Positions 24,559 to 32,922 of a stretch of 52,787 nucleotides of DNA are shown here, in pieces. Source of the stretch: an uncultured Collinsella sp. (GTDB taxonomy: Bacteria > Actinomycetota > Coriobacteriia > Coriobacteriales > Coriobacteriaceae). The DNA lies in assembly GCA_900549745.1 (NCBI GenBank), contig URPJ01000015.1:1-52787 (forward strand), in the 5' to 3' direction. The position numbers were made by a program, and so were the translations under genes. The notes beneath the pieces are model-generated. The model was not told the origin of the DNA. It did no database searches and saw nothing but the letters and a program-made list of their open reading frames with translations. The stretch's first letter is position 1. Each line of letters opens with the position of its first letter.

Positions 24559-24592
24559 AAAAAAGCACGGCCCGCCCAAGTGGCGGCGCCGC
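24559..24592 (-). terminator. Terminator hairpin in the nhaA leader (possible attenuator)
   Basis: Minus strand: a 9-bp GC stem with one bulged G (CGGC-g-CCGCC, loop ACTTG, GGCGG-GCCG), then TGC and TTTTTT. It lies 34-67 nt upstream of the nhaA start and about 200 nt after ppaC, which has its own terminator. It could be a regulatory attenuator for nhaA or a backup terminator of ppaC. Confidence 0.55.
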
Positions 24593-24733
24593 GCTCTAAC
24601 GTATTACGCTTGCATCTAGCCTACCCTGCACGACAAGCACGCAGGCGTGGCCGAAAAGCGGAACCACAGGTTGAACATTATTTGCCCAACGGCACGGGCA
24701 CGCCTGTCCAAGAGACGACGCGGCGCCATGCAC

Positions 24734-24773
24734 AAAAAACGACCGGAGCGCGGGGCGTCCGCGATCCGGTCGT
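24734..24773 (-). terminator. Rho-independent terminator of ppaC
   Basis: Minus-strand stem ACGACCGGA/TCCGGTCGT (9 bp) with a 17-nt GC-rich loop, followed by TTTTT. It begins 19 nt after the pyrophosphatase stop codon. Confidence 0.85.
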
Positions 24774-24792
24774 GGCGTTTAGTGAACTAAAC

Positions 24793-25716
24793 CTAGCAGG
24801 CGGCCATGATGGGGGCAGCGACCTGCTTCTTACGGGAGAGGACGCCCGGCATCCAGACGCCGTCGTGCTCGTCGGCAATGCCCAGGCCCTTCTGAGCGGC
24901 CTCGGTCTCGCCCTCGAGCAGGACCTGCGAGCCCTCCTCCATGATGTCGGTGATGCACAGGACAATGCCGTCAGCGCCCTTCTCGGCAGCGTAGGCGCGC
25001 ATGGCCTCGCGAATCTCGTCGATCATGCCGAGTGCGCGGGTCTTGTCGACAGTCTCGTACTGGCCGATGAGCAGCTTCTTGCCGGCGGGCTCGAACATCT
25101 TGATGTCGTTGCCGACCATCTCGGCAGCGGTAAAGGAGCCGGACGGACGGGTGAGGAAGACCTCCATGCCAAACTTGACCGGGTCGACGCCCACCTGCTC
25201 GCCGAGCTTGGCGGCGACGGCGCGGTCGACATCGGTGGTGGTGGGGCTCTTGAGCATGAGCGTGTCGGTCATCATGGCCGAGAGCAGCAGCTTAGCCTGG
25301 ACGTCGGAAAGCTCAACGCCGAGCACGCCGGCGAGCTTGGTGACGATGGTGCAGCTGGAGCCCCAGGGCAGGCAGATGTAGTGCAGCGGGCCGGCGGTCT
25401 CGAAGTCGCCGATGCGGTGATGATCGACAACGCCAAAGACCGTGGCGTCCTTAAGGCCGGCGACGGACTGGGCAGACTCGTTGTGGTCGGTGAGGACGAC
25501 GAGCTGACCGGCCTCGACGGACTCGATCACGCGGGGCTCGGCGATGCCGGCGTCGGCGAGCAGCTTGGCGGACTCGGCCGGAAGCTGACCAAGGGCGCAG
25601 GCCTCGTAGGTGTTGCCGGCATACTCAACCTGGTTGAGCAGCTGGGACAGGACGACGGCGCTCATGATGGCGTCGTTATCGGGGTTCTGGTGACCAAAGA
25701 CAAGAACGTTTGCCAT
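24793..25716 (-). CDS. ppaC: Manganese-dependent (family II) inorganic pyrophosphatase
   Basis: 307 residues. It hydrolyses pyrophosphate and belongs to the DHH phosphoesterases. Metal ligands: His9, Asp13, Asp15 (FGHQNPDNDA), Asp77, and the Asp98-His99-His100 motif (VVDHHRIGDF). The C-terminal DHHA2 signature SRKKQVAAP is near residue 296. No CBS/DRTGG regulatory insert is present; the length is that of the basic Bacillus-type enzyme. GGAGG lies just before the ATG. Confidence 0.95.
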   Translation of the reverse strand: MANVLVFGHQNPDNDAIMSAVVLSQLLNQVEYAGNTYEACALGQLPAESAKLLADAGIAEPRVIESVEAGQLVVLTDHNESAQSVAGLKDATVFGVVDHHRIGDFETAGPLHYICLPWGSSCTIVTKLAGVLGVELSDVQAKLLLSAMMTDTLMLKSPTTTDVDRAVAAKLGEQVGVDPVKFGMEVFLTRPSGSFTAAEMVGNDIKMFEPAGKKLLIGQYETVDKTRALGMIDEIREAMRAYAAEKGADGIVLCITDIMEEGSQVLLEGETEAAQKGLGIADEHDGVWMPGVLSRKKQVAAPIMAAC

Positions 25717-25833
25717 GGATATCCTCCACTTGATATGTGTACTTGGACGTAGCTATGGTAGCACGCCGATGCCGAGCCTTCGCAGACGGAAGGGTCACGG
25801 CATATTTTGGGGCAGGCATGGGGGCCAAGACTG

Positions 25834-25880
25834 TCCCTTTTGCACCGTGTTGGTGCAAAGTAACCTGACCCCCTTGCACC
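25834..25880. repeat. Short palindrome related to the element at 36099-36165
   Basis: TTTGCACC-GTGT-TGGTGCAAA forms a hairpin; TGGTGCAAAGTAACCTGACC (from 25851) also occurs in the 36099-36165 element. It lies directly after the ROK kinase stop on the minus strand and could serve as its terminator, without a T-tract. Confidence 0.6.
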
Positions 25881-25882
25881 AG

Positions 25883-26836
25883 CTATTTACCGGCGGCGCG
25901 CAGGGCTACGTAGGCGGCGCCGATGATGCCGGCGTCGTTGCCGAGCGAAGCGACCTTGATGGGCGTCTCGCGCGAGGCGGAAAGCGCGTAGCGCTGGAAG
26001 TGCTCGCGGACCTTGTCGAGGTAGACATCGGCCGAAGCGGACGCGCCGCCACCGATCAGGAACATCTCGGGGTCAACCACGTTAGCAATAAGCGCCAGGG
26101 CACGGCCGAGATAGTCGGCCATGGTATCGGCAGCTGCCAGCGCGAGCTTGTCACCCTCGCGGCAGGCCTGGAACACGTCCTTGGAATCAGAAGGCCCGGT
26201 GAGCTCGATGGGCTCGACGCCCGCCTTCTTGCACTCAGCAAGGTAGTTGCTCACCACGCCAGTGGCGCTGGAATACTGCTCCAGATGGCCATGGCCGCCA
26301 CAGCCGCAGGTGCGCTCCTCAGCCGGGTTCAGGCACATGTGGCCAATCTCACCGCCAGCACCCACAACGCCCGATACCACGTCGCCGTTGACGATTACGC
26401 CGCCGCCCACGCCGGTACCGATGGTGACCATCACGACGTTCTGCACGCCCTTGGCAGAACCGAGCCAGGCCTCGCCCATGGCAGCGGCGTTGGCATCGTT
26501 CTCGTACTTAACGACCGCGTCGGGGCAGTGCTTTTGAATGGCGATCCTCAGCTCGGGCAGGTTAATGGCAATGTTGGCCTTGACCTTGGCATCGCCCGAT
26601 GCCGGGATGGGGCACGGAACGGCCAGGCCAATGCCCGCCACAAAGGCACGCGGAATCTGGGCTTTGGCGACCACCTGGTCGATAGCCTCGGTCACCGCGG
26701 CAAAGCCCGCAGCGTCAACGATGGGAGGCGTGGGCACGCTGGCCTTGGCAAGCAGGTTGCCGTCCTCGTCGAACAGGCCCTCCTTAACCGAGGTGCCGCC
26801 GACGTCGATGCCGATGTAATACTGCTTAGGTTCCAT
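25883..26836 (-). CDS. ROK family sugar kinase (probable glucokinase)
   Basis: 317 residues from the ATG at 26836; a longer open frame upstream lacks a ribosome site. The phosphate-binding loop is DVGGTS (11-16), catalytic Asp114 is in ENDAN, and GTGVGGG is at about 140. The zinc/ROK region has His166 (EIGHM), Cys177 and Cys179, but the third cysteine of the usual CxCGxxGCLE motif is His184 (CGCGGHGHLE). Following the cellobiose PTS genes, it most likely phosphorylates the glucose freed by the 6-phospho-beta-glucosidase. Confidence 0.9.
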   Translation of the reverse strand: MEPKQYYIGIDVGGTSVKEGLFDEDGNLLAKASVPTPPIVDAAGFAAVTEAIDQVVAKAQIPRAFVAGIGLAVPCPIPASGDAKVKANIAINLPELRIAIQKHCPDAVVKYENDANAAAMGEAWLGSAKGVQNVVMVTIGTGVGGGVIVNGDVVSGVVGAGGEIGHMCLNPAEERTCGCGGHGHLEQYSSATGVVSNYLAECKKAGVEPIELTGPSDSKDVFQACREGDKLALAAADTMADYLGRALALIANVVDPEMFLIGGGASASADVYLDKVREHFQRYALSASRETPIKVASLGNDAGIIGAAYVALRAAGK

Positions 26837-26905
26837 GGGAGCCCACCTTTCTCGTTTAAACATTGCCTGTATGGTACCGCTCCCAAGGCAAAAACCTACC
26901 AAAAA

Positions 26906-26927
26906 GGGACAGGTTTGTTTTGGCAGG
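26906..26927. repeat. Half-element of an intergenic repeat (GGGACAGGTTTGTTTTGGCA)
   Basis: 22 nt closely matching both arms of the palindrome at 30786-30870. It lies between the ROK kinase and EIIA genes; followed by an imperfect inverted repeat of CTTTATCTGGGG type. Confidence 0.5.
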
Positions 26928-26981
26928 CTTTATCTGGGGAAACGCGAATGGTCGCTTAATAGGTCGCGCAAGACCTTCCCC

Positions 26982-27019
26982 AAATATAAAGGCGCCGGGA
27001 GGCGGAGACTCCCGGCGCC
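26982..27019 (-). terminator. Rho-independent terminator after PTS EIIA gene
   Basis: Perfect 11-bp stem GGCGCCGGGAG/CTCCCGGCGCC (26991-27001 and 27009-27019), followed on the minus strand by TTTATATTT. It begins 59 nt after the EIIA stop. Confidence 0.85.
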
Positions 27020-27077
27020 CGTCAAAGGGACTGTGTTGTCTGTTGGACCGCACGGCCCATCGCGGCGATAACGCCGA

Positions 27078-27410
27078 CTAGGCCTGAAGTACCTGCAGCT
27101 GCTTGTGAATCTCGATGAGCTCCGTCGCCATGACGCGCATGGTCTCGGTACCGGCCATCTGGTCCTCGGCATGCAGCAGAATCAACGGGGCCTCGCCGTT
27201 ACGCTCGCCGTTGGCCTCCTTCTTCAGAAGCCCCATGTGAACATCGTGGCCACCGTTATAGGCCTCGTCGCCCTGCTTGATAAGCTCCTCGGCGGCGTCA
27301 AAATCGCCCTCCTTGGCCTTTTGCACGGCATTGATGTACATGCTCTTGGCGGTACCGACGTAGCTGATGATCTCGAAGCAGGTCATCTGCAGTTCGTTCA
27401 TATCCTCCAT
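27078..27410 (-). CDS. celC: PTS lactose/cellobiose-family EIIA component
   Basis: 110 residues. A three-helix EIIA that passes phosphate from HPr to EIIB. Phosphorylated His80 lies in LILLHAEDQM; Asp83 is the usual metal-binding residue of the trimer. The ATG at 27410 was chosen; GTG (27419) and ATG (27401) alternatives exist. It starts 9 nt after the EIIB stop codon, in a cellobiose-type operon. Confidence 0.9.
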   Translation of the reverse strand: MEDMNELQMTCFEIISYVGTAKSMYINAVQKAKEGDFDAAEELIKQGDEAYNGGHDVHMGLLKKEANGERNGEAPLILLHAEDQMAGTETMRVMATELIEIHKQLQVLQA

Positions 27411-27419
27411 GCGGAGCAC

Positions 27420-27722
27420 CTAGCCCATCACGCTGACGCAGTGGTCGATGATGCCGGCAGCGTTCATGCGGCCGTAGTCGACCATGTTGATGACCTCGAC
27501 CGGAAAACGACCGGCGGCCTCCTTCTCAAAATCGCCCTTGGTGTAGCCGATCTGCGGACCAAGCAGCAACATGTCGCACTCGTCCAGGTGATCGTGGGCC
27601 TCGTTCATGGGACGAGCCTCGACCTCAATATCCAGACCACGGTTTGCAACCTCGGCCTGCATCTTCTGGACCAGCAGGCTCGTGGACATGCCGGCATTGC
27701 AGCAGAGCATGATCTTCTTCAT
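27420..27722 (-). CDS. celA: PTS lactose/cellobiose-family EIIB component
   Basis: 100 residues. The phosphorylated cysteine is Cys8 in CCNAGMSTSLL, the IIB-cellobiose signature. It receives phosphate from EIIA and gives it to the sugar bound by EIIC. AAGGAGGAAACC precedes the ATG. Located between the EIIC and EIIA genes. Confidence 0.92.
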   Translation of the reverse strand: MKKIMLCCNAGMSTSLLVQKMQAEVANRGLDIEVEARPMNEAHDHLDECDMLLLGPQIGYTKGDFEKEAAGRFPVEVINMVDYGRMNAAGIIDHCVSVMG

Positions 27723-27823
27723 GGTTTCCTCCTTATAACTGCGCGGCGCGCAGACGACAACTGGTTGTATTCCTTGCGGCTATTGTGCCCGCTCCCCTGT
27801 ATCTTTACGCAAGGGAGAGAGCC

Positions 27824-27854
27824 GCGGGCACCGGCACCGCGTACCGGCGCCCGC
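27824..27854. repeat. Stable hairpin between EIIC and EIIB genes
   Basis: 11-bp stem (27824-27834 and 27844-27854, GCGGGCACCGG arm) with one G-T pair and a 9-nt loop. No T-tract follows on the minus strand, so it is more likely an mRNA-stabilising or processing hairpin inside the operon than a full terminator. Confidence 0.55.
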
Positions 27855-27883
27855 AAAGGTGAAAGGGACGAACGTTAGGCGTT

Positions 27884-29227
27884 CTACTCGGCGAGAGCCT
27901 CCTGCTTGGCGATTGCCTTCTCGGAAATCTTCATAAAGGGCAGGTAGACGGCCATGCCAATGACAATCTCGAGAGCCTGCCACACGCCGGCGCGCCAGTC
28001 AAAGCCCGTAGCGAGCAGGGCATTGATGACGGGAGGCATGGTCCAGGGCACCTGGGCGATGCAGGGGCTGATGATGCCTGCGCAGGTAAGGCCATAGGTG
28101 ATGCCGATGAACAGATCGGGAAGAAGGACGAACGGGATCATGAGCGGCAGGTTGTACACGATGGGGTAACCGTAGATAACCGGCTCGTTGATGTTGAACA
28201 GACCAGGCAGGATAGCCATCTTGGAAACGGTCTCGGAAGCCTTGTTCTTGGAGAACAGGAGCGTGTCGAGCAGAAGCATGAGGGTGCAGCCCGAGCCGCC
28301 GATGAGGGCGAAGCTGTTAACGATCTGCATGTTCATGTAGTGATCGGGCTGGATGGTGCCACCGGCGGCAAAGGTAGCCATGTTGTCGACGATGAGCATG
28401 GTCAGGATCGGCTCGACGGTAGCGCCAGAGATGGTGGACTGGTGAATACCGACGCAGAACAGCAGGTTAGCAAGGGTGTAGATGAGGATAACAGCCCACG
28501 GACCGGCGTTCATGATGCTCTTGAGCGGGTTGGAGATGCACGTGGAGATGATGGTGCACAGATCGGTGCCGGCGCACACGGCGAGCAGGGCTGCGGCAAG
28601 AGCGAAGATCGCGAGGTTGAGCAGCATCGGGATCATGACGTTGAAGGAGTTGGAGACCGCGGGAGGCACGCCCTCGCCCAGCTTAACCTTGAGCTTCTCG
28701 ACGCCAGAAATCTTGATGAAGAGCGAGACGGAAAGCAGGGCGATGATAATAGCCGAGAACAGACCGTTGGTGCCGGTGTTGGCAGTCGAAAGGGCGCCCG
28801 TGACCTCGGCGGAGGTGATCTTGTCGGTGAGCAGCGGGCTCGTGGCGGCAAGCGAGGCGGTGATCTGCTGCGGCATCATGATGACGAAAGCAGAGATAGC
28901 GACGACCACGCAAGCGAGCGGGTTATCGAAACGCTTGTTCTTAGCGAGGCTGTAGCCAATCAATCCGGCCAAGATAATGGCAGAGACGTTGAGGGTGCCC
29001 AGCGTAATTGCCGAACCCCACGTCTGAAGGTTGGCAAGGCCCGCCGCATCGAGCGGGAACAGAGGGAACACGACGTTGTTAATAAGAACCGCGATACCCG
29101 CAAGGATATAGAGCGGCGTGATGGTCGCGAAGGCGTCACGCAGGGAACGCAGGTGAACCTGGTTTCCCACCTTCGCAGAGACCTCGGCAAACTTGTCGAG
29201 GAAGCTCTTTCCGTTGTCACTGGCCAT
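27884..29227 (-). CDS. celB: PTS cellobiose-family EIIC permease
   Basis: 447 residues, about ten predicted helices. EIIC transports the disaccharide and presents it for phosphorylation. The family features GLFNINEPVIYGYPIVYNL (conserved NEP) and an N-terminal LRDAFATITPLYILAG are visible. TTAGGAG precedes the ATG. The GH1 gene is 120 nt upstream and the EIIB gene 161 nt downstream across a hairpin. Confidence 0.95.
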   Translation of the reverse strand: MASDNGKSFLDKFAEVSAKVGNQVHLRSLRDAFATITPLYILAGIAVLINNVVFPLFPLDAAGLANLQTWGSAITLGTLNVSAIILAGLIGYSLAKNKRFDNPLACVVVAISAFVIMMPQQITASLAATSPLLTDKITSAEVTGALSTANTGTNGLFSAIIIALLSVSLFIKISGVEKLKVKLGEGVPPAVSNSFNVMIPMLLNLAIFALAAALLAVCAGTDLCTIISTCISNPLKSIMNAGPWAVILIYTLANLLFCVGIHQSTISGATVEPILTMLIVDNMATFAAGGTIQPDHYMNMQIVNSFALIGGSGCTLMLLLDTLLFSKNKASETVSKMAILPGLFNINEPVIYGYPIVYNLPLMIPFVLLPDLFIGITYGLTCAGIISPCIAQVPWTMPPVINALLATGFDWRAGVWQALEIVIGMAVYLPFMKISEKAIAKQEALAE

Positions 29228-29347
29228 GATTGCTCCTAACTTTCAAATCCGGCCTTTTCCTATGCGCACGGTGGTCTGTCGCCCTCTGCCACCAGATGTG
29301 CCATGTGTTGCGCGCAGCGGCGCGCGGTCTGGGCGTTCGCCCGTTCG

Positions 29348-30748
29348 CTAATCAACCACGTGAGTCGTGGCGACCTGCTTGAGCCAAGCTGCCGACTTCT
29401 TAAGGCGGCGCTTGTAGCCGTCCATAAGGTCGACCTCGACAAAACCGTAACGGTTCTTAAAGGCATTCGCCCAAGACCAGTTATCGATGACGGCCCAATA
29501 ATGGTATCCACGGCACTTGGCGCCCTCGGCAATTGCCTTGGCAACCCACTCCAGGTGCTGGCGTACAAAGTCGACGCGGTAGTCATCCTGGATGGTTCCT
29601 TCGGCGTCTCGGTTCTTGTATTCGTCCATGATGCCGATGCCGTTCTCGGAAACGAACCACTCAAGATCGGGGTAGTTCTTAGCGCAGTCCATGCCAAAGT
29701 CGTAGAGGCCCTGCGGGTAGATCTCCCAGCCGCGGCTCTCGTTCATAACGGCGTCGGGCCACACGTACTCGTCGGCAAAGTGCGGCAGACCGTACTGGTC
29801 GATCTTGCTCGCCGGCGCCTGAACGCGCGTGGGGTGGTAGTAGTTGCAACCGAGCCAGTCGACAACACCCTGCTTAAGAATCTCTTGGTCGCCGGCACGG
29901 AACGGAAGCTTAACGCCGCCCTCGGCCAGGCTGTCGAGCACGTCGGCGGGAAGCTCGCCCTTGGTAATGAGGTCGAGCCACCAGCGGTTGTTGATGCCGC
30001 TGGTCATACGCACGGCCTCGAGGTCCGCCTCGCTGGGGTTCTCCTTGGTGTAGACCGGGGTAAAGCAGTTGATCATGCCGATCTTGGCATCGCTGCGAAC
30101 GGCGCCCTCGTCATAGGCGCGACGGTAGTTGGCCACGGCCAGCGCATGTGCCAGCGAGATGTGATACTGCACGGTGCGAGCGCGGCTAAAGTCGTGGAGC
30201 TGCGGGAACCACACGCCCTCCTGATAGCGCTGCTCGGGCTCGACGATGGGCTCGTTAAAGGTGAACCAGTACTTGATCTCCTGGCCAAACTCGTGGAAGG
30301 CGACGTCGGCGTAATGTGCGTAAGCCTCGACAACCTCACGGCTCTCCCAGCCGCCACGGTTAAAAAGGTAGGTGGGCATGTCAAAGTGGTACAAGTTGAC
30401 AAACGGCTCCAGGCCGGCTTCGCGAGAGGCGCGGAACAACTCGTGATACCACGCGGCGCCTTCCTCGTTGAGGTTGCCGTCGGCATCGAGCAGACGGCTC
30501 CACTGGATGGAAGTGCGATAGGTATCCAGGCCCAAGTCCTTCAAAATGCGAAGGTCTTCCTGGTACTTGGCCATAAAGTCATTGCCGGCGTAAGAGCCAA
30601 CGCAGTTGTAGAACGAGCCCAGATCCTGGATGGACCAGGTGTCCCACAGGTTCTCGAGCTTGCCGCCCTGGTTCCACTGACCCTCAGTCTGCGGGCCGGA
30701 CATAGCAGCGCCAAAGAAGAAGTCGTTGGGCAGCTGATACTGTGCCAT
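29348..30748 (-). CDS. Glycoside hydrolase family 1 6-phospho-beta-glucosidase
   Basis: 466 residues from the ATG at 30748 (GAGGAC upstream). It hydrolyses 6-phospho-beta-glucosides such as cellobiose-6-phosphate delivered by the PTS. Acid/base Glu166 is in FTFNEP and nucleophile Glu368 in FVSENGIG. The phosphate-binding Lys and Tyr of 6-phospho enzymes are seen in KNRYGFVEVD near the C-terminus. First gene of the beta-glucoside operon, divergent from the GntR regulator. Confidence 0.93.
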   Translation of the reverse strand: MAQYQLPNDFFFGAAMSGPQTEGQWNQGGKLENLWDTWSIQDLGSFYNCVGSYAGNDFMAKYQEDLRILKDLGLDTYRTSIQWSRLLDADGNLNEEGAAWYHELFRASREAGLEPFVNLYHFDMPTYLFNRGGWESREVVEAYAHYADVAFHEFGQEIKYWFTFNEPIVEPEQRYQEGVWFPQLHDFSRARTVQYHISLAHALAVANYRRAYDEGAVRSDAKIGMINCFTPVYTKENPSEADLEAVRMTSGINNRWWLDLITKGELPADVLDSLAEGGVKLPFRAGDQEILKQGVVDWLGCNYYHPTRVQAPASKIDQYGLPHFADEYVWPDAVMNESRGWEIYPQGLYDFGMDCAKNYPDLEWFVSENGIGIMDEYKNRDAEGTIQDDYRVDFVRQHLEWVAKAIAEGAKCRGYHYWAVIDNWSWANAFKNRYGFVEVDLMDGYKRRLKKSAAWLKQVATTHVVD

Positions 30749-30785
30749 CAAAGTCCTCGCTTTCGTGTTCTAGAGCTTCCGGTTG

Positions 30786-30870
30786 GAGACGGGTTTGCTT
30801 TGGCAGGTTATCCGGCGCGGGCGCGCACCGGTCATACCGATATCAAACCCGCCAAAACAAAACCGTCCCC
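30786..30870. repeat. Imperfect intergenic palindrome upstream of the GH1 gene
   Basis: 22-nt arms (30786-30807 region and 30848-30870) with about four mismatches, both resembling GGGACGGTTTTGTTTTGGC. The same motif occurs once at 26906-26927. It lies in the 5' untranslated region of the GH1 gene, so it would fold in that mRNA. Confidence 0.55.
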
Positions 30871-30915
30871 AAACGGTCGATCCTGTTCTGCGGAAAGATT
30901 CCGTTCGTTGCTTAA

Positions 30916-30943
30916 ACTATAGCGCTCTAATTCTAAAAGTAAA
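30916..30943 (-). promoter_or_regulatory. Probable promoter of the beta-glucoside operon
   Basis: Minus strand: -35 TTTACT (30938-30943), 16-bp spacer, -10 TATAGT (30916-30921). It implies a leader of about 160 nt before the GH1 start. Confidence 0.5.
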
Positions 30944-31051
30944 GCGTCTTTTTCTTTTTTCTTTCTCGAGCTTCTTAGATAAAGGTTATATGGGTGCCTT
31001 GTTAAGGGTTATACTTACTTGCGTATTGATATATGTCGGAAAGGAGGTTCA

Positions 31052-31771
31052 ATGATTCCCAAATACGAGGCGATAGCTGCAGATATTCGTCGAAGCATCG
31101 AGGATGGCACTCTTAAACCGGGCGACAAGCTTCCCACCGTCGTTGAGTTCTGCGAGCTCTATAGCGTTTCCAAAATCACCGTCAAACGAGCTATCGAGCA
31201 AATCACCGAGGAAGGTCTTATTACCAGCCGACGCGGATCGGGTACCTACGTTAAGGACACGGCGGGACTTCCCGGTCAGGCGTTTTTCCAGGGCAAAAAC
31301 GACCGTGCCCAGGGCTTTTCGTATGAGCACCGCGGGGAGAAGGTGACCTCGGTGGTCTACGATTTCTCGATTGTTAATCCACCAGCGGACATCGCAGCCC
31401 AGCTGGGAATTGCCGAGGATGACTTTGCCTATCACATCGTGCGCGTGCGTCAGGCCGATGAGAAGCCCATCGTTATCGAGTACACCTACATGCCCCTCGA
31501 GCTGATTCCAGGCCTTAAAAAGAAGGACCTGTACGGATCGGTCTACCACTTCATCCGCGAGCAATGTGGGCTGAAGATTTCGAGCTTCCACCGTACCATT
31601 CGCGCCGTGGCAGCAACCGAGGAAGAAGCCGAGCGCTTGGACACCAAGCCTGGCTCTCCCCTGCTCGAGCTCACCCAGATTGGCTTTTTGGACAGCGGCG
31701 CCGCCTTTGAGTATTCGGTCTCGCGCAACGTTGGCGACCGCTTTGAGTTGCACAACGTAACGTTGGCATAG
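31052..31771 (+). CDS. GntR/HutC-family regulator with UTRA domain
   Basis: 239 residues from the ATG at 31052 (AAAGGAGG upstream). The N-terminal winged helix runs from KYEAIAADIRRSIEDG to RRGSGTYVKD at about residue 72. The C-terminal UTRA ligand domain (about 95-235) includes PIVIEYTYMPLELIPGL. Such regulators usually repress adjacent sugar genes and are released by a sugar phosphate. Divergence from the GH1-PTS operon makes it the likely controller. Confidence 0.92.
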   Translation: MIPKYEAIAADIRRSIEDGTLKPGDKLPTVVEFCELYSVSKITVKRAIEQITEEGLITSRRGSGTYVKDTAGLPGQAFFQGKNDRAQGFSYEHRGEKVTSVVYDFSIVNPPADIAAQLGIAEDDFAYHIVRVRQADEKPIVIEYTYMPLELIPGLKKKDLYGSVYHFIREQCGLKISSFHRTIRAVAATEEEAERLDTKPGSPLLELTQIGFLDSGAAFEYSVSRNVGDRFELHNVTLA

Positions 31772-31845
31772 GTTTTTGTAGTCATCCGGGCGCTCGCTTT
31801 GAGCTGTTTTGTGCAGCGCCCGCGCAACACAATGGGGGTATGAAC

Positions 31846-32778
31846 ATGTCCGATTTGATTAAGCTGACGCCGATCTTCCACGAGAAGATCTGGGGCGGTC
31901 GCCAGCTCGAAACCGTATTTGGCTACGACATTCCCGATGGCCCCATCGGTGAGTGCTGGGCCATCTCGGCCCACCCCAACGGCGACTGCCAGATTGCGGA
32001 GGGCCCGTATGCCGGCCACACGCTGTCGTGGCTGTGGGCCGAGCATCGCGAGCTCTTTGGCAACTGCGAGGGCAAGGAGTTCCCGCTGCTCATTAAGATT
32101 CTGGACGCCAAGGACGACCTTTCGATCCAGATTCATCCCAACGACGAGTACGCTGCCGAGCACGAGAACGGTAGCCTGGGCAAAACCGAGTGTTGGTATG
32201 TGCTGGACTGCGAGCCCGACGCCACGATCATCGTCGGCCAGCGTGCCAAGGACCACGCCGAGGCCGCACAAATGATCGAGGACGGCCGCTGGGACGACAT
32301 GCTCAACGTACTGCCGATCCACAAGGGCGACTTTTTCCAGATTGATTCCGGTACCGTGCACGCCATCAAGACCGGCACGCTCATTTTGGAGACGCAGCAG
32401 TCGAGCGACGTGACGTATCGCCTGTACGACTACGACCGTCCCGGCACCGACGGCAAGCTGCGCCCACTGCACATTGAGCAGAGCCTCGACTGCATCGACT
32501 TTGATGCCCAGGCTCCGACCGACGGCACGATAACCGCGCCCGAGGTGGACGGCGTAACCGAGCTCGAGTCCAACCCCTGCTACACCGTCGATCGCGTGCG
32601 CGTCGACGGCAGCAAGACCCTCGACCAGCGTTGGCCTTTCATGTGCCTGTCGGTCATCGACGGCGAAGGCACCATCTGCGGCGACCCCGTCCACAAGGGA
32701 AGCCACCTGCTGGCCCCGAGCACCGTCAGCTCCATCGACCTCGAAGGCAAGATGGAACTGATCATCAGCCACCTGTAG
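31846..32778 (+). CDS. manA: Class I mannose-6-phosphate isomerase
   Basis: 310 residues from the ATG at 31846; a second ATG at 31840 is too close to the GGGGG ribosome site. It interconverts mannose-6-phosphate and fructose-6-phosphate. Cupin zinc ligands: Gln95 and His97 (QIHPND), Glu115 (KTECWYVL) and a later His in GTVHAIKTG. The length matches the short Bacillus-type enzymes. It follows the GntR gene by 74 nt and may be co-transcribed with it. Confidence 0.93.
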   Translation: MSDLIKLTPIFHEKIWGGRQLETVFGYDIPDGPIGECWAISAHPNGDCQIAEGPYAGHTLSWLWAEHRELFGNCEGKEFPLLIKILDAKDDLSIQIHPNDEYAAEHENGSLGKTECWYVLDCEPDATIIVGQRAKDHAEAAQMIEDGRWDDMLNVLPIHKGDFFQIDSGTVHAIKTGTLILETQQSSDVTYRLYDYDRPGTDGKLRPLHIEQSLDCIDFDAQAPTDGTITAPEVDGVTELESNPCYTVDRVRVDGSKTLDQRWPFMCLSVIDGEGTICGDPVHKGSHLLAPSTVSSIDLEGKMELIISHL

Positions 32779-32802
32779 GTCGCACCAACAACCCAAACGC
32801 AA

Positions 32803-32840
32803 CAAGGGGCTCTCCCGTCCATGTGCGGGAGAGCCCCTTG
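32803..32840 (+). terminator. Hairpin terminator after manA
   Basis: Perfect 15-bp stem (CAAGGGGCTCTCCCG arm, 32803-32817 and 32826-32840) with an 8-nt loop, followed by CCATATCTATTTAT rather than a clean T-tract. It lies 24 nt after the manA stop. Confidence 0.7.
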
Positions 32841-32922
32841 CCATATCTATTTATCAGCCCACCCGGCTCTCCAGATCAAAAAGCGAACGAGCAGAGCGAC
32901 GTTCGCAAGCACCGTTACCCAA

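Larger units (their letters stand above)
30749..31051. promoter_or_regulatory. Divergent control region of the beta-glucoside operon and GntR gene
   Basis: 303 nt. It holds an imperfect palindrome (30786-30870), a minus-strand promoter (30916-30943), a plus-strand TATACT at 31010-31015, and two direct repeats of GGTTATA (30984-30990 and 31007-31013) that overlap the probable regulator promoter. The repeats are candidates for GntR binding; this is inference. Confidence 0.55.

Noticed and set aside
23620..25752. Plus-strand open frame of ~710 codons opposite nhaA and ppaC
   Set aside because: Antisense shadow of two genes with intact catalytic motifs; it also runs across a strong terminator region.
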